A stretch of DNA of 64,000 nt from Phymorhynchus buccinoides. Its lineage: Eukaryota; Mollusca; Gastropoda; Neogastropoda; Raphitomidae. The notes below the pieces were generated by a model that was not told where the DNA came from, searched no databases, and saw nothing but the letters and a program-made list of their open reading frames with translations. A program made the position numbers and the translations under genes. The stretch covers positions 35,617,781-35,681,780 of the forward strand of contig CM065682.1 of assembly GCA_017654935.2 (NCBI GenBank), in the 5' to 3' direction. This document shows positions 10,851-22,647 of the stretch, piece after piece; position 1 is the first letter of the stretch; each line of letters starts with the position of its first letter.

Positions 10851-11356
10851 TACTACGAATAATTTGGTAAGGTCAGGTCAGCGTCAACAGATTCAGATGT
10901 GAAACATGAATGGCTGATAGTAGGCCTAAAGTTTTCTAACAGTTGCACTTTTGATTCCAACCGGATCTAAGAAGTTCCTTTTCGACGACTAACCTCCCGA
11001 TCCCGGACACACTGAATGGCCTCGGAACTAGCTATAGCCGATGGTTGGTGGATTTTTTAAGCGTCACTTGTCAAAACTTTCCGGTTTGTCTTGGTTTTTA
11101 ACCGGATACGCGAAATCGGATGCTCCACAAAGAGGCTCTTGTATTGGAATTGTGCGGCTGAATAATTTACATTCCCCCCTGCAGCAACTGGGCAACAAGT
11201 CATTGAAGCGCAACGACCCCCGTTGAATCTCCACCCCCCCCCCCCCCCCCTCTCTCTCCCCATTTTTTGTTTCTGCCTTCTTCCCGTGCCCTTACACATA
11301 TAGCCCCCAAAACTAGGCCCCTAGGCCTATAATTATGCATACACATCCTGCTTGTC
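10851..11356. other. No gene recognised
   Basis: Unique-looking sequence with a C-run at 11234-11250. Open frames here are short and lack splice context. Confidence 0.5.
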
Positions 11357-11610
11357 TAAGCCGGCGACAGACTATGTGACTGCCTCGTGACTGAGTCGAT
11401 CAGGTCGTGACGTTTCACCTCATTTGCATACCATCCTGCTCGATCGGTCTGACTCAGTCGGCCCCAGTCTGGTGACAGGGCGGGTTCTAAAATCGAGTCT
11501 GATCGAGTCAGATGGCTTGTGACCTCTTCTGTGCGGGGAAACAAAATTTGATCCACGTCACGACCTGATCGAGTCATATGAGGCAGTCGCATAGTCTGTC
11601 GCCCGCCTTA
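11357..11610. mobile_element. MITE with long terminal inverted repeats
   Basis: The left end TAAGCCGGCGACAGACTATG and the right end CATAGTCTGTCGCCCGCCTTA are inverted copies, and the similarity extends about 55 bp inward (CGATCAGGTCGTGACG against CGTCACGACCTGATCG). The element is about 254 bp with no coding capacity. The superfamily is not certain. Confidence 0.8.
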
Positions 11611-11917
11611 AGATGCAGAAAATAAATATACGAGATGGTGTTGGGACCTGTCTGTCAAGAGGCAAAGTATATAAATGTTAACGCTATGTGTGGTATATTG
11701 GTTAGACAAAGGCGATTGAACATACCAAAATGTAATCAAAGTCCCCCCCCCCCCTCCCCTTTTCCACATATAAGGCCTACATCTTATATTAATTTCATGC
11801 TAATGACTGAAAGGTTACTTACAGCCTGTGAGTTTGTTCGTGGACTGATAAAAATAAAAATATTTTTAAATGATCAACAGACACTGAGGCTGAAACAAAT
11901 GTTATTTTATAGGTTAT

Positions 11918-11934
11918 GAACACACACACACACA

Positions 11935-11978
<44 letters not shown>
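11918..11978. repeat. (CA)n microsatellite
   Basis: A nearly pure CA tract of about 58 bp with a single CCCA interruption. Confidence 0.95.
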
Positions 11979-11979
<1 letters not shown>

Positions 11980-12318
11980 CATCATTTGAATTTTCCAACA
12001 TAATCAAACATGAAAACTTTAAAATTTGAAATAAAAACTGATTATGTTAAGTAATTGAATTATATTCTATTGATAACTTTCTAGTTGTTATCAGCAAATT
12101 TGTAAAATTAAAAATGTTATGAACAAATTCGGACAGTTATGCCCAAATCCTGCGTTTCAATTCCGCAATAGGCTACTTTATTATCTCAATAATAAGAGAC
12201 ATTCAGTGTTTTGACTCCAAAAGGTAAAGTGATCGTAAAAGTAGGCCTAGCTTTTTTTTTGTCGATGGATACAGTTGTTGGTTATTTTTTCTTCTGAGCG
12301 GTAAAGATTCCACGTTCT

Positions 12319-12900
12319 GATCATATAACACCTCATCTTCGTAACTTGCACTGGCTTCCAGTAGAGGCTAGAATCAAGTATAAAATAGCTTGCCTTTGTT
12401 TCGGTGCTGTTCACAGAAACAGAAGTAGCGGTGCCATAGCCGATTAGGTTTCAAACACCGAGGCGTGGCTACCGCTACACCTATCTGTATTATTAAAAAA
12501 ATCGGGACTTTACTGGTTTCGTACTGCCTCCGGGCATTGCCTCCAGTATTGGTTCCCACCATATTTGTATTTACAAATGTCCCATATGTGTCTGATTCAG
12601 ACCAAGAGGACGTAAAACACCATTTTTCGTCGCCTCGGTGCTGTTCACTCCTCTGTTCCCGTCTATCTCTCTCTGAACTAGTAACTGTCTACTTACCTGC
12701 TCGCTCCCTACGTTCTTCCTCTTCTTTTCTTCCTCTGACATGCTGCACACTCAGTCAAGTTCCTCGGGTCCACACAAAATCGTTTGGTGAACGATCTTTC
12801 TACTATTTAGCACCTCACTTATGGAATTCCCTTCCAAAACATGTCCGCTCATCTGACTCTATATCCGCCTTTCGCTCTGCCTCTTAAAAAACTCACTTGT
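12319..12900 (+). pseudogene. LINE ORF2 C-terminal fragment, split by a SINE
   Basis: Translation from 12319 gives DHITPHLRNLHWLPVEARIK, the conserved segment downstream of reverse transcriptase in CR1/L2/Jockey-type LINEs. After the SINE insertion it resumes with a P-x-Y-L-S motif, then RSLRSSSS, then an FGERSFYYLAPHLWNSLP segment typical of the same protein end. A two-base slip in a CT run at about 12668 and a second frame change near the end break the frame, so this is a dead fragment. No upstream LINE domains are visible in the window. Confidence 0.85.
12415..12634 (-). mobile_element. SINE-like retroposon with perfect 14-bp target duplication
   Basis: This is the TTTTACGTCCTC family in reverse orientation. 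It is bounded by TCGGTGCTGTTCAC at 12401-12414 and again at 12635-12648, a perfect direct repeat that was a single site in the LINE frame. Element plus one duplication is 234 bp, a multiple of three, and the LINE frame continues across the junction. This is the cleanest copy for defining the family's ends. Confidence 0.92.
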
Positions 12901-12945
12901 TTCGGACATATTATGATTGATTTGTGTTTGTGTTTGAGGGTGTGG

Positions 12946-12954
<9 letters not shown>

Positions 12955-12976
<22 letters not shown>

Positions 12977-12979
12977 GCT

Positions 12980-13010
<31 letters not shown>

Positions 13011-13092
13011 GGGGGGGTGGGGGGGGAGGGGGGGGTGTGGGGGGCGGGCGGGGGGGGCGCGGGGGCGGGGGGGGGGGGTGGGGGGGGGGGGG

Positions 13093-13123
<31 letters not shown>

Positions 13124-13288
13124 GGGTGGGGGGGGGGGGGGGGGGGGGGGGGTGGGGGGGTGGGGGGGGGGGGGGGGGCGGGGGGGGCGGGGGGGGGGCG
13201 GGGGGGGGGGGTGGGGGGGGGTGGGGGGGGGCGGGGGGGGTGGGGGGGGGGGGGGGGGGGGGGCGGGGGGCGCAGGGGGGGGGGGGGG

Positions 13289-13330
<42 letters not shown>

Positions 13331-13985
13331 GGGGGGGGGGGGGCACAAGGGGAGTTGGGACGGGGGGAGGGGGGCGGGGGGGGGTAGGTAGGGGGGAGGG
13401 GGAAGGGGGGGAAGAAGGGGGGGAGGACGGGGGGTTGGGGAGAGAACCAACGGGGGGGGGGGGGGGGGGGGGGGGGGGGACGGGTCAGGGGGTCGGGGGT
13501 CTCGGGGCTCTGGGGGGGGGGGGGGGGGGGGGATCCACAGGAGGGGGAGTCAAGACGGGGGGGGGCAAGAAAGGGGACGGGGCCGTTTTAAAAAAATAAT
13601 GGGTTTTAAATAAATTAATTGAAGTGGTTGCAATTAAATGGTGGTGTGAGGTAGGGGGGGGGAAAGGAGGGGGGGGGGGGGGGGGGGGGGGGGGGTGTGC
13701 GAATATTTTAGGTGGGGTATTATTTTTTTTTAAAAATTTTATGGGGTGGTAAAAATTGGGGGGGGGGGTGGATATTGATAAAAAAGAAAATATTTTTATT
13801 TTAAAAAATTTATTTAAAAATAGGGGAAAAAGGGGGGTGAGGGGGGAGGGGGGGGGGGGGGGGTTGGTGTGGGGGGGGGGGGGGTTTATTATAATTTTAG
13901 GGGGGGAGGGGGGGGGGGGGAGGGGTATTAAAAAAAAAAGGGGGGGTGGGGGGGGGGGGGGGGGGGGGGGGGGTGGGGTTAAACT
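12955..13985. other. Poly-G and low-quality stretch near the contig end
   Basis: G-runs of ten to fifty bases, broken by single T, C or A, dominate 12955-13560 and 13640-13985, with A/T-rich islands between. The glycine-rich and proline-rich open frames over it are artefacts. The pattern looks like failed basecalling or unpolished single-read sequence next to the gap. Confidence 0.8.
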
Positions 13986-15029
13986 GGGGGTAATATTATT
14001 TATGGGGAATCTTGGGGGTGGGGGAAGTATAGGGGTAAAAAATCCCGTATTTTAAATTGTCAGAAATCATTGTAAAAAATATATTATTACCTTATTTTAT
14101 GTATTCGTGATTTTTTTTGTTATGTAGGATTTATAGGATCTACGTTTTGTAAGACTTTAATTTTTTGTACATGAGGTGAGCAAGTGGTAATTTTTTGTTG
14201 TTTGCAAAATTGTGTCTATTATAATTAGTCATGTAATTGGTATGATCGATGGCAGTATGATTTTATTTCAAGTTGCAGTATTGTATTCAAACTTGAATGG
14301 GAATGTGAATGTGGTTTCTCTATGTTTCTTCTTTTAGAATGTTCATGTTGTAACTATTTTTATACTTGTATAATTACAATTGTGTGCGAGTGTGGCGTGT
14401 GCGCATGCATGGTGTGTGTATGCGTGGTGGTGTGGTGTGTGTGTGTGTTGTGTGTGTGTGTGTTGCGTGTTGCGTGTGCGTGTGTTGTTGTGCTGTGGGA
14501 TTGTGTGATGTGTGTGGTGTGTGTGTGAGTAAGGAAGTAAGAGAACGGTTGTGTGTGTAAGCATCGTGCTTATTTTACTTTCTAATGATTCATTCTTTAT
14601 TTGTTTGCCTTTAATGTTCTTGTTATAAATGTAAAGCGCACTGAGCTCATGTGAGAAAGAGCGCTATATAAATTTCCCATTATTATTATAAAAGATCAAG
14701 TGCTGTATAAGCCTACTTATAAAGTGCAAAACGACTTGGTGACAATGAAGAGGCTTAATTAAAGATTGAGAAACTCGCAACTGACAGCGGCACCAGAGAA
14801 CGCCAGCGTCGCTCCCACACCAATTAAACAGCTGCCCAGTATATCTTCAGCAAGTTGTGTCTAGGGCTAGCTGCTTATTAATTCTCAATAAAGTGAAAAA
14901 CATACTCTCTTTTTCCCCTTTTTTTTTTTTTTCCTCTTTTTTTTTTTTTTAGCTTAGGGTGAATGAATGAATCTTTAATTTTAATGTCTTTTCACATAGA
15001 TCGTGATGTTAGACATCATGCAAACATTT
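13986..15029. other. AT-rich sequence with GT-rich patch and SINE/LINE tail
   Basis: A degenerate GT-rich patch lies at 14380-14545. At 14630-14695 is AAGCGCACTGAGCTC, then GCGCTATATAAATTTCCC with an ATT-rich end, a common molluscan retroposon 3' terminus. Similar termini occur at 19970-20035, 43878-43930 (reverse), 48440-48510 and 60855-60925. Nothing else was recognised. Confidence 0.5.
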
Positions 15030-15370
15030 TTTTTTGGGGAGGAAAAGAAAAAAGGGTAAAAAAAAAAAGGTAAAATAACATGCGTAAGAACGACATATTA
15101 AAAAAAAAGTAAAAAGAAAACCTCTACAGAAAGAAGAAAAGTAAAACGGTAAAATAACATGCATAAGAAACGACATATTAAAAAAAGTAAAGAAAACCTC
15201 TACAGAAAGAAGAAAAAAGTAAAAGGTTAAAATAACATGCATAAGAAACGACATATTAAAAAAAAGTAAAGAAAACCTCTACAGAAGAAAAGAAAAGTAA
15301 AAGGTAAAATAACATGCATAAATACGAACGAACATATTAAAAAAAAGTAAAGCGTAAAAACCTCTTACAG
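15030..15370. repeat. Minisatellite of about 68-80 bp units
   Basis: Four to five tandem units contain AAAACCTCTACAGAAAGAAG, AAAATAACATGCATAAGAAA and CGACATATTA. Units differ mainly by A-run length and one-base indels. Confidence 0.85.
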
Positions 15371-15967
15371 AACAAAGAAAAGTTTATGTTTTACGTCCTC
15401 TCAGGAATTAACCATGTGGGACATTTCTTTAAATCAAGTTTAACTTTTATTTAAATATAGTTAGGAAAAGAAAGGAGAACATTTCTTAGTACTTTAGATT
15501 TTTTATGGTTTTTATTGGAAAGAATTTTAGTTAATTATACCATGTCTGGCCTGGCGCTACGTTAAAATATGTTTGTTAGAGTAAAATTCTTTATTTTTAC
15601 ATCGTACATTTGAGCCTTTACGTCCCTCCTCGAACCTGAGAGGGCCCATACAAATGCGACACTCACCCTACTAACTTTAAATTTTTTACAATTTTTGTTC
15701 CCCTAAGGTTAGGTGCCTTAGTGGGATAAGCTAGTGGATAAAATTTAAAATGTTTCAGGACCACTCCCATTTTTTTAAGAACAATAATAAAAAATTTATT
15801 AAAATTCAACAAAAGGTCTTTTTTTATAAAACTCATTTTACAGTTTTTTGTGTTTTATTTTTTTACACGATCCTTTTTTTAAATTAGATTAAAAAAAGAA
15901 AATGTAAAAAAAATAATTTGGCTGCACTGCTAACTACCTGCCGTTTACTAACTTGTTTGTGGCGGTT
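15371..15967. other. Unassigned, error-prone looking sequence
   Basis: A fragment of the TTTTACGTCCTC head is at 15388-15430. The remainder is AT-rich with many homopolymers. No exon was recognised. Confidence 0.4.
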
Positions 15968-16218
15968 TGCATAAGCCGAATGAAGAGTTTTTACCCTGAG
16001 GCCGTGGGTCCCCACCTGCCTACCGCTAGTTCTATGGTATAATTTAAAAACACTCGGGACTTTAACTGGTTTTCGTAAATGGCCTCCCCCCGGGCATGTT
16101 GCCCCTTTTTCCAGTATTTTGTGTTTGTTTTTCCCCCACCATATTTTTGTATTTTTTTACAAATGTCCCATATGGGTGTCTGATTCCAGACCAAGAGGGA
16201 CCCGTAAAACATCAATTT
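15968..16218 (-). mobile_element. SINE-like retroposon, TTTTACGTCCTC family, indel-rich copy
   Basis: The family landmarks appear in reverse (GGGACTTTAACTGG, CAAATGTCCCATATGG, GACCAAGAGGGACC) with many extra bases in homopolymers compared with 12415-12634. Confidence 0.7.
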
Positions 16219-16547
16219 TCTTTTTTCCGCTAGTTTGGCTTGCATTCCGATCTGAAAGAAAAAAAAACAAAAACCAGATTTTAATTGAGTTAAAATATAA
16301 GTGGCCCCATCGGACCAGTTTTAAGAGTACCCTTCTACCCAGATAGAAAATGGAGTTTTACGTCCTCTTGTATAAGTACCTCTACAGTATATAGCTTAGG
16401 TTTTTATACTTATTTTCTTCGACCTCTTATCTTCTCTGTAGGGCCTATACAGTAGGCCATAATTTCTGTGTGCAAACCTCCCGCATATCCCACAAAAATA
16501 TACAAGTGACATAATCAGCAAGTCCTGAAGAGAAGAAGAAGAGAAGG

Positions 16548-16760
16548 AGAAAATGGATTTGAACGGTCCTCTTTGTCTGAATCATCTCAGACACATATGG
16601 GACTTTGTAAATACATATGGGAGGCCAATGCGCCTGCCAATGCCGGAGGCAGTAGTACGAAACCGGTAAAGTCCCGATTTTTCAAAATGAATACCGATAG
16701 CTGTAGCGTGACCACGCCTCGGTTAAACCTCATCCGCTATGGCAACTGGCAACCGCCACA
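16548..16760 (+). mobile_element. SINE-like retroposon, TTTTACGTCCTC family
   Basis: It contains ACACATATGGGAC, GCCTGCCAATGCCGGAGGCA, AAAGTCCCGATTTTTC and GACCACGCCTCGGTTAAACC. It runs to within eight bases of the N gap. Confidence 0.75.
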
Positions 16761-16768
16761 GTTGTACT

Positions 16769-17268
16769 NNNNNNNNNNNNNNNNNNNNNNNNNNNNNNNN
16801 NNNNNNNNNNNNNNNNNNNNNNNNNNNNNNNNNNNNNNNNNNNNNNNNNNNNNNNNNNNNNNNNNNNNNNNNNNNNNNNNNNNNNNNNNNNNNNNNNNNN
16901 NNNNNNNNNNNNNNNNNNNNNNNNNNNNNNNNNNNNNNNNNNNNNNNNNNNNNNNNNNNNNNNNNNNNNNNNNNNNNNNNNNNNNNNNNNNNNNNNNNNN
17001 NNNNNNNNNNNNNNNNNNNNNNNNNNNNNNNNNNNNNNNNNNNNNNNNNNNNNNNNNNNNNNNNNNNNNNNNNNNNNNNNNNNNNNNNNNNNNNNNNNNN
17101 NNNNNNNNNNNNNNNNNNNNNNNNNNNNNNNNNNNNNNNNNNNNNNNNNNNNNNNNNNNNNNNNNNNNNNNNNNNNNNNNNNNNNNNNNNNNNNNNNNNN
17201 NNNNNNNNNNNNNNNNNNNNNNNNNNNNNNNNNNNNNNNNNNNNNNNNNNNNNNNNNNNNNNNNNNNN
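16769..17268. other. Assembly gap, exactly 500 N
   Basis: The round length indicates a scaffolding placeholder. The left arm of the giant inverted repeat begins at the first base after it. Confidence 0.99.
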
Positions 17269-17985
17269 CTCGTTGGTACTTTGTATAGCAGGGCTGTCCA
17301 AACTTAAACATTTTCACACAGCCCTCCGGGCCAGCGAACTTTAAAAGTTTTACTCACCTGAACACCCCGAAGAAATCAAAACCCCAATCGCTAAACAAGC
17401 GTGCGCTTACACACGAACGCACGCACTCAACGCGCAACGCACTGCAAACGCACACAGAGAGAGAGAGAGGAAGAGACAGAGAAAAAAGAGTGGGAAAGAA
17501 AGAGAGAAGTAAATAGGAAAGAACTGATTTGAGGTGAAGGGAATGGGTGGAGGAGATTGAGGAGGGGCTGCCTTTCATTTCTTTTCAGTACCAGTGCTGG
17601 CATGTTGTTAGCAGACAGCTGACCTTGCTTTGATAGTTGGTTAACATGGAAGGGAGAGATGGGTCTAGTGAGACTCATTGTAAACCAGGGCCGTGCAGTA
17701 TCGAATGTACATCGCCCGTTGGGCTAGTGACTTTTTGAATAATACTCGCCCACAAGATTTTTCTACTACCAGGCTGGAAATGTTGGCCAGCCATAGAAAT
17801 CATACGGATCAAATATACAAAACAGTTGATAACTACTTCTTTATTTGTTGTGACGAATAAAAGCATGTTCTTTACTTGTTCTTAGCTTACTGCCGCCAGT
17901 ACTGTGAGTACATGCTGTGTTTTAGGACGTATATATATCCAAACACACATGCTTGAACCCATGGAGCTCAGTAAATTGCACTTAC

Positions 17986-18085
17986 CTCCAGTATCTCTGC
18001 AGAAGTCATCTCCTTCCCTCTGCACAAGCACAGGCATTCACCTCGGTCTCTCCGGATGCTGGCCAGTTTTTCCACAACGGGCCGC
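17986..18085 (-). pseudogene. Left-arm copy of the P2X7-type domain exon
   Basis: This is the mirror of the exon at 45852-45948. It measures 100 bp against 97 and has several frame-breaking indels, although the splice signals (TTTCAG and GTAAGT) survive. Either a decayed duplicate or unpolished sequence of the same locus. Confidence 0.8.
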
Positions 18086-21000
18086 CTGAAAATTGACAAA
18101 CAATTTCATACAATATTTGTTATTATGTCAACCCATTATTATAGAATTAGTCTGCGAGCCGAAGGTTCGGGGAACTATGTTTCTGTCTGGTCCGTACGTC
18201 GGTGTCCCCCGTCCGTCCTGCCGTCGGCGTCCGTCCGGCTATTCCGTCCGTTTTACTCAAAAACTATCAGTCTATCATCATGAATTTGGTATACTAGTTT
18301 GCCAGAGAGGCAGGCTACCACTGATGTATTTAGTTTTACATTAAGTCAAGGTCGCGTTCAAAAACCCCAAAACACATAAATGCTAATATTCTCGTGTAAG
18401 TTTTTGCATGTATTCAATGCAGGTTTTTTTTCACATTTCTTGATGAATGGTCTTATACAGTTTGTCATGAATTTTTCTGTGCGCTGATCCGCAGCGCGCT
18501 CAAATCACGGGTCCGAACCCCAAGGCTACATGATTATATAAAAAAAACTATTTTGTTTTAGTCCCACCGGCCTAAGCCATAGGGGAAAAAAACCTATTCC
18601 TTACGTGCTGTTTATACAATGCAGGCGGCGTAACCATAGCCAATGAGGTTTTACTGATGCGTGGTCCGCACCCTATCTATATTGTTAAAAACGCAGGACT
18701 TTTTACTGGGATGTACTGCCGCCGGGCATGCAGTCATATGTTCCCACCATCTTTGTATTACAAATGTCCAGTATGTGTGCGATGACCGAGAGACGTAAAC
18801 AATCCATTTTCATCATCAATCATACGTGCTGTTTTGATGCGATTTTTATGTAAGTACGTTTCTTTTGATCTCCTGCGCTTCGTCTCCCGCTGTGTGTACA
18901 GCCGACACTTCAGATTTCGGAGTAGCTCGGCGATGCTGCTAGGGACTTGCAAGCCGCTCGGCGTTGCTTTTGGTTGATCTTTATGATGTACATAAATTTG
19001 CTTTCCTATATATTATACTGCTGGTGTCTGATTCTGCGACCTGACAAACCGCTGTGTGGGCTGTGAATGAAGACTCAGGATGAGTGGCCTGGGAGCAACG
19101 CCCGTGGACAGCCCAGAAAATGGACTGACAAGACCAAACAACTATATATATCGCTAAACAATCCAGTCAACGGTGTGGCTGTCACGTTGGAAACAAACCT
19201 ACTACTGCTATGAGGCCAGCACCACGAAAGGGACATTATGTCAAATGACCATCTGATAAATTACTCAGGAATTCTCTTCCTAATTAATTATATTAAAAAA
19301 AACATTCTTGTATCCTTTTTTGTTTGTAGAGTAGGCGTACAATGTGCACACTACGCGGAAGTTTCTGTGTGAAGCGCTTAAGTTAAAAAAACTTATTTAC
19401 AGGTAAGCGCACTGGTTTCCGCTTCTAATATGTTATTTAAATTAAGGTTACTGATGGCCATTTTGAGATCAGTCTAAGTCTATCCTATTCCTAGAAAATG
19501 CCAAAACCACACTGTTTTTGAATATCAGAGACACCATAATGTTTAGCTGTATGGATGTGAAAGATAGCTATAAAGCACAAAATACCCATAACTCAAAATT
19601 GATTAAAGACAAGATTTTTGACTTGCAGCCTGTTATATGTCCCTTGCGGGTTCCTGGTCACAATCATACTCTCGCTTTATCCCCCAGCCACTCCACTGCC
19701 CACATCCTTGTTCTTTCACCTTCTCCTTTCTTTAGATTTCTTTCTCCTCCCCCACTTCCCACCCACCCCCTTCCACTTCATACCTGCCCCACCCCCACCC
19801 CTCCATCGCCTTCTCTATCACTTCAAAAAAAAAAAAAAAACCTCCCTCTTCTTTTTCCTCCTCATTCCTCTTATCTACCTGTTTCTCTCTTTCTGTCTCT
19901 CTGTCACTCCTTTCTCCTCTTCTGCTCTATCTCTCTCTGTTAATAATCATTATTTATTACTTGTTGATTTTCTGCTAAGCGCATGACTTCACATTTGGCG
20001 GAGGATTGGCGCTATATAAATGCTTCACTGTTATTACTATTATGTTGTGATTTACAGTCACTTTTATAGTTCCCGTGTTTAAGGGCCTACACATCTTTTT
20101 TTGATTTTATGCGTCACATTGTGTGCACGTATGTTTATGTATGTGGTGTGGGGGGGTGGGGGAAGGGAAATGTATCTCATTGCCATCTCCTTTTCTATTT
20201 CTCTTCTCTGTCTCTGTCTGTCTCTCTTCTTCGTCTTAATCTCCATCTTCTCTACTATTACTTGGGCTTACTGCTAACTGTACTACTACTACTATACTAC
20301 TACTATACTGTTGATACTACTACTACTCTAATATTTCTACAATGGAACCTCACTTTATAAGACCTTCAAAATCATCCAAAATGAGGTCTTGAAAGGGAGG
20401 GGTCTTATAAGGGAGTAACATTAATACTTACAAAGAAGAGGACATTTATGTCCTCAGAGAAGAGGTCATACGTGGGAGGGAGTCTTTAAGGGAGATCTCA
20501 CGGTAATTCCTTTTAGGCACATACATATTGATATTTTTTAAAAAGCATTGGACTTTCCTGGTAGTGGCATACCCTCCAATCGCCCCACCCATCTTTCTGT
20601 CTAGTAAATTCCAACATGTACCTGGTCCAGCCTTGATGACGTACAGTCTTTTCTTCCTTCCTACATACTACTAGGCTACTACTGCTACTACTAGTGTTAC
20701 TACTATCTACTAGTCTATACACACAAAATCATTTTTTAACCAATGCGCTTTGTCGATGCAAGAGTCCTCAGAATATTAGCACAGTGGCTACGGGTACTGT
20801 GTTGATTGCAACACTCCAACCAATTCTTCAGGGATAGTATAGTAACTTTTCCTTGTCCGAATTTTCATCAACAATGCATTTTCTTATTTCGTATATTTAA
20901 CGCTTCTTGGTAAGGAACAGGGTTAGGGAAATCTAGGGTTCTAGGAACATGTCAGAGTTTTAATGTTATTAATTTTTGAAGACATTTACGCAACATTTTT

Positions 21001-22647
21001 TGCGTCCCGTGATTGACTGGCGAATGTGAATACGGGCCGTACCTGCCTGGATATGTGAAATACGAGCCCGTACCCGTGCCTGGAGAATGTGAATACGGGC
21101 TCGTGCCTCTGCCAATAATTAAAATTTGCTTTTGGCAGTGCTTTCATCAACATAAACACCAGTATCAATAGCTGTCAATGTACAAAGTCAGGAATTCCGA
21201 TTCGGGATGATCAACAAATCAGCTTAAGTCAAAGATAGATTGTACAGTCCATGCTGCTTGCTTATAGATCGATACTCACCTACTCTTCTTACAAATAACT
21301 ATTGCAGCATGGTTGATCACGATAAACAGAACATAATGAACAAGACTAACATTCTTTCATCTGCAGCTGCTGACATGAAGTAGACTAGACTACCATAAAA
21401 ATAGATCTAGATCCTGATCTACCACTTTGTAGCTGTTAGTATGCACCTAAACACTGGTCTGCAAACAAGCACATTTGATTACTACGTCGCGAAGGCATCT
21501 TACCTGTTCCCGTGCATCTGACTTGCTTGGCGTTGGCTGGTTCTACTTGATCTGCTAAGCACATTCAAGTAGGCTCAAACTGGATCTGGATCTTTCATGT
21601 CCGACTCGGAAGGGTAGCCATACTCGGTACTACTACTTGTACTACCTACTCTCAAACTCGGGGTACTTCGGTAACTACTCTGGTACTACTTTGATTACTA
21701 TTCGCTCTATCGCAGGGGAAAAACGCAAACTGTCGCGCGCACAAACTACTCGGCCTAGAATCAACCATCCCCTCCCACTTCTCGTTTCTGCCTCCTTCCT
21801 TCTTCTAATCAAAACGTACTCTGACGCGGGGGCGGGGGTCGGAAGGGGGACTGTTTAATTCTACTACCCTCTGCTAAATTCTTAACCTTAAATGTTTCGT
21901 TAGGCCTACCAACTTCGCAATTAACCAACCTTGGTCTCATTGAATCAGCCCGAACATTAGTTGGTCTCACTACACACAACACACACAACACTTACCACAC
22001 ACACATAACATACAGCTTTGTGGGTCTCCTAGGTTGATAACGCGACACAAAAAAAAGGATCAGCTACAAGTCTCATAACACAAATTACACACAGTAAAGC
22101 ATCTGCATTCAAATCACACAAACACTAGATCTCTCCGATGAGCACAAGCGCTGCGTTTGTATTCACCAGCTAAGAAGTGAACAGATTAATAGGGTAATTG
22201 ATTCAATTGTACGCCGATTAAACACGCTCGTCACCTAACGAAAACATCGGAGGCGAATCTAATGTGGAACGACAATAAAACAGGTGAGAATGAGCAACTT
22301 TAGCGACCCAAATGTCCTGGCGTAACACCTCGAGCATAATGGCGTGAGCGCGCTTCCTGCAAAACGACTTCTGTCTGTCATTTCTTGGCGTTTTAGAGTG
22401 AGAAAACTTGAGGGGATCAGGGGGTCTTAAGATCAGCTCCCTCCGCTGTTCCAGTGTTAAGTTGGCCAATCAGCTTTAACGGAAAAGGTCAAATGGAGTG
22501 AGCTGATTGGCCAACTTCACCCTGGAACAGCGGAGGGAGCCGATCTTAACATTAGCCCAAAATTGGTATCGGGGAGTTGTAATAGGGATGATCAAATGAG
22601 GAGGTTGCAACTGTAATACATGGTGTGGTGTTTTAACCCCCTCCCAG

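Noticed and set aside
12841..13599. Long glycine-rich and proline-rich open frames
   Set aside because: They come from poly-G/poly-C runs with no codon variety or splice context, in sequence that looks unreliable.
19518..19986. Ser/Pro-rich frames in the left arm
   Set aside because: Pyrimidine-rich low-complexity sequence; the clean right-arm counterpart (43938-44264) shows a different frame structure.
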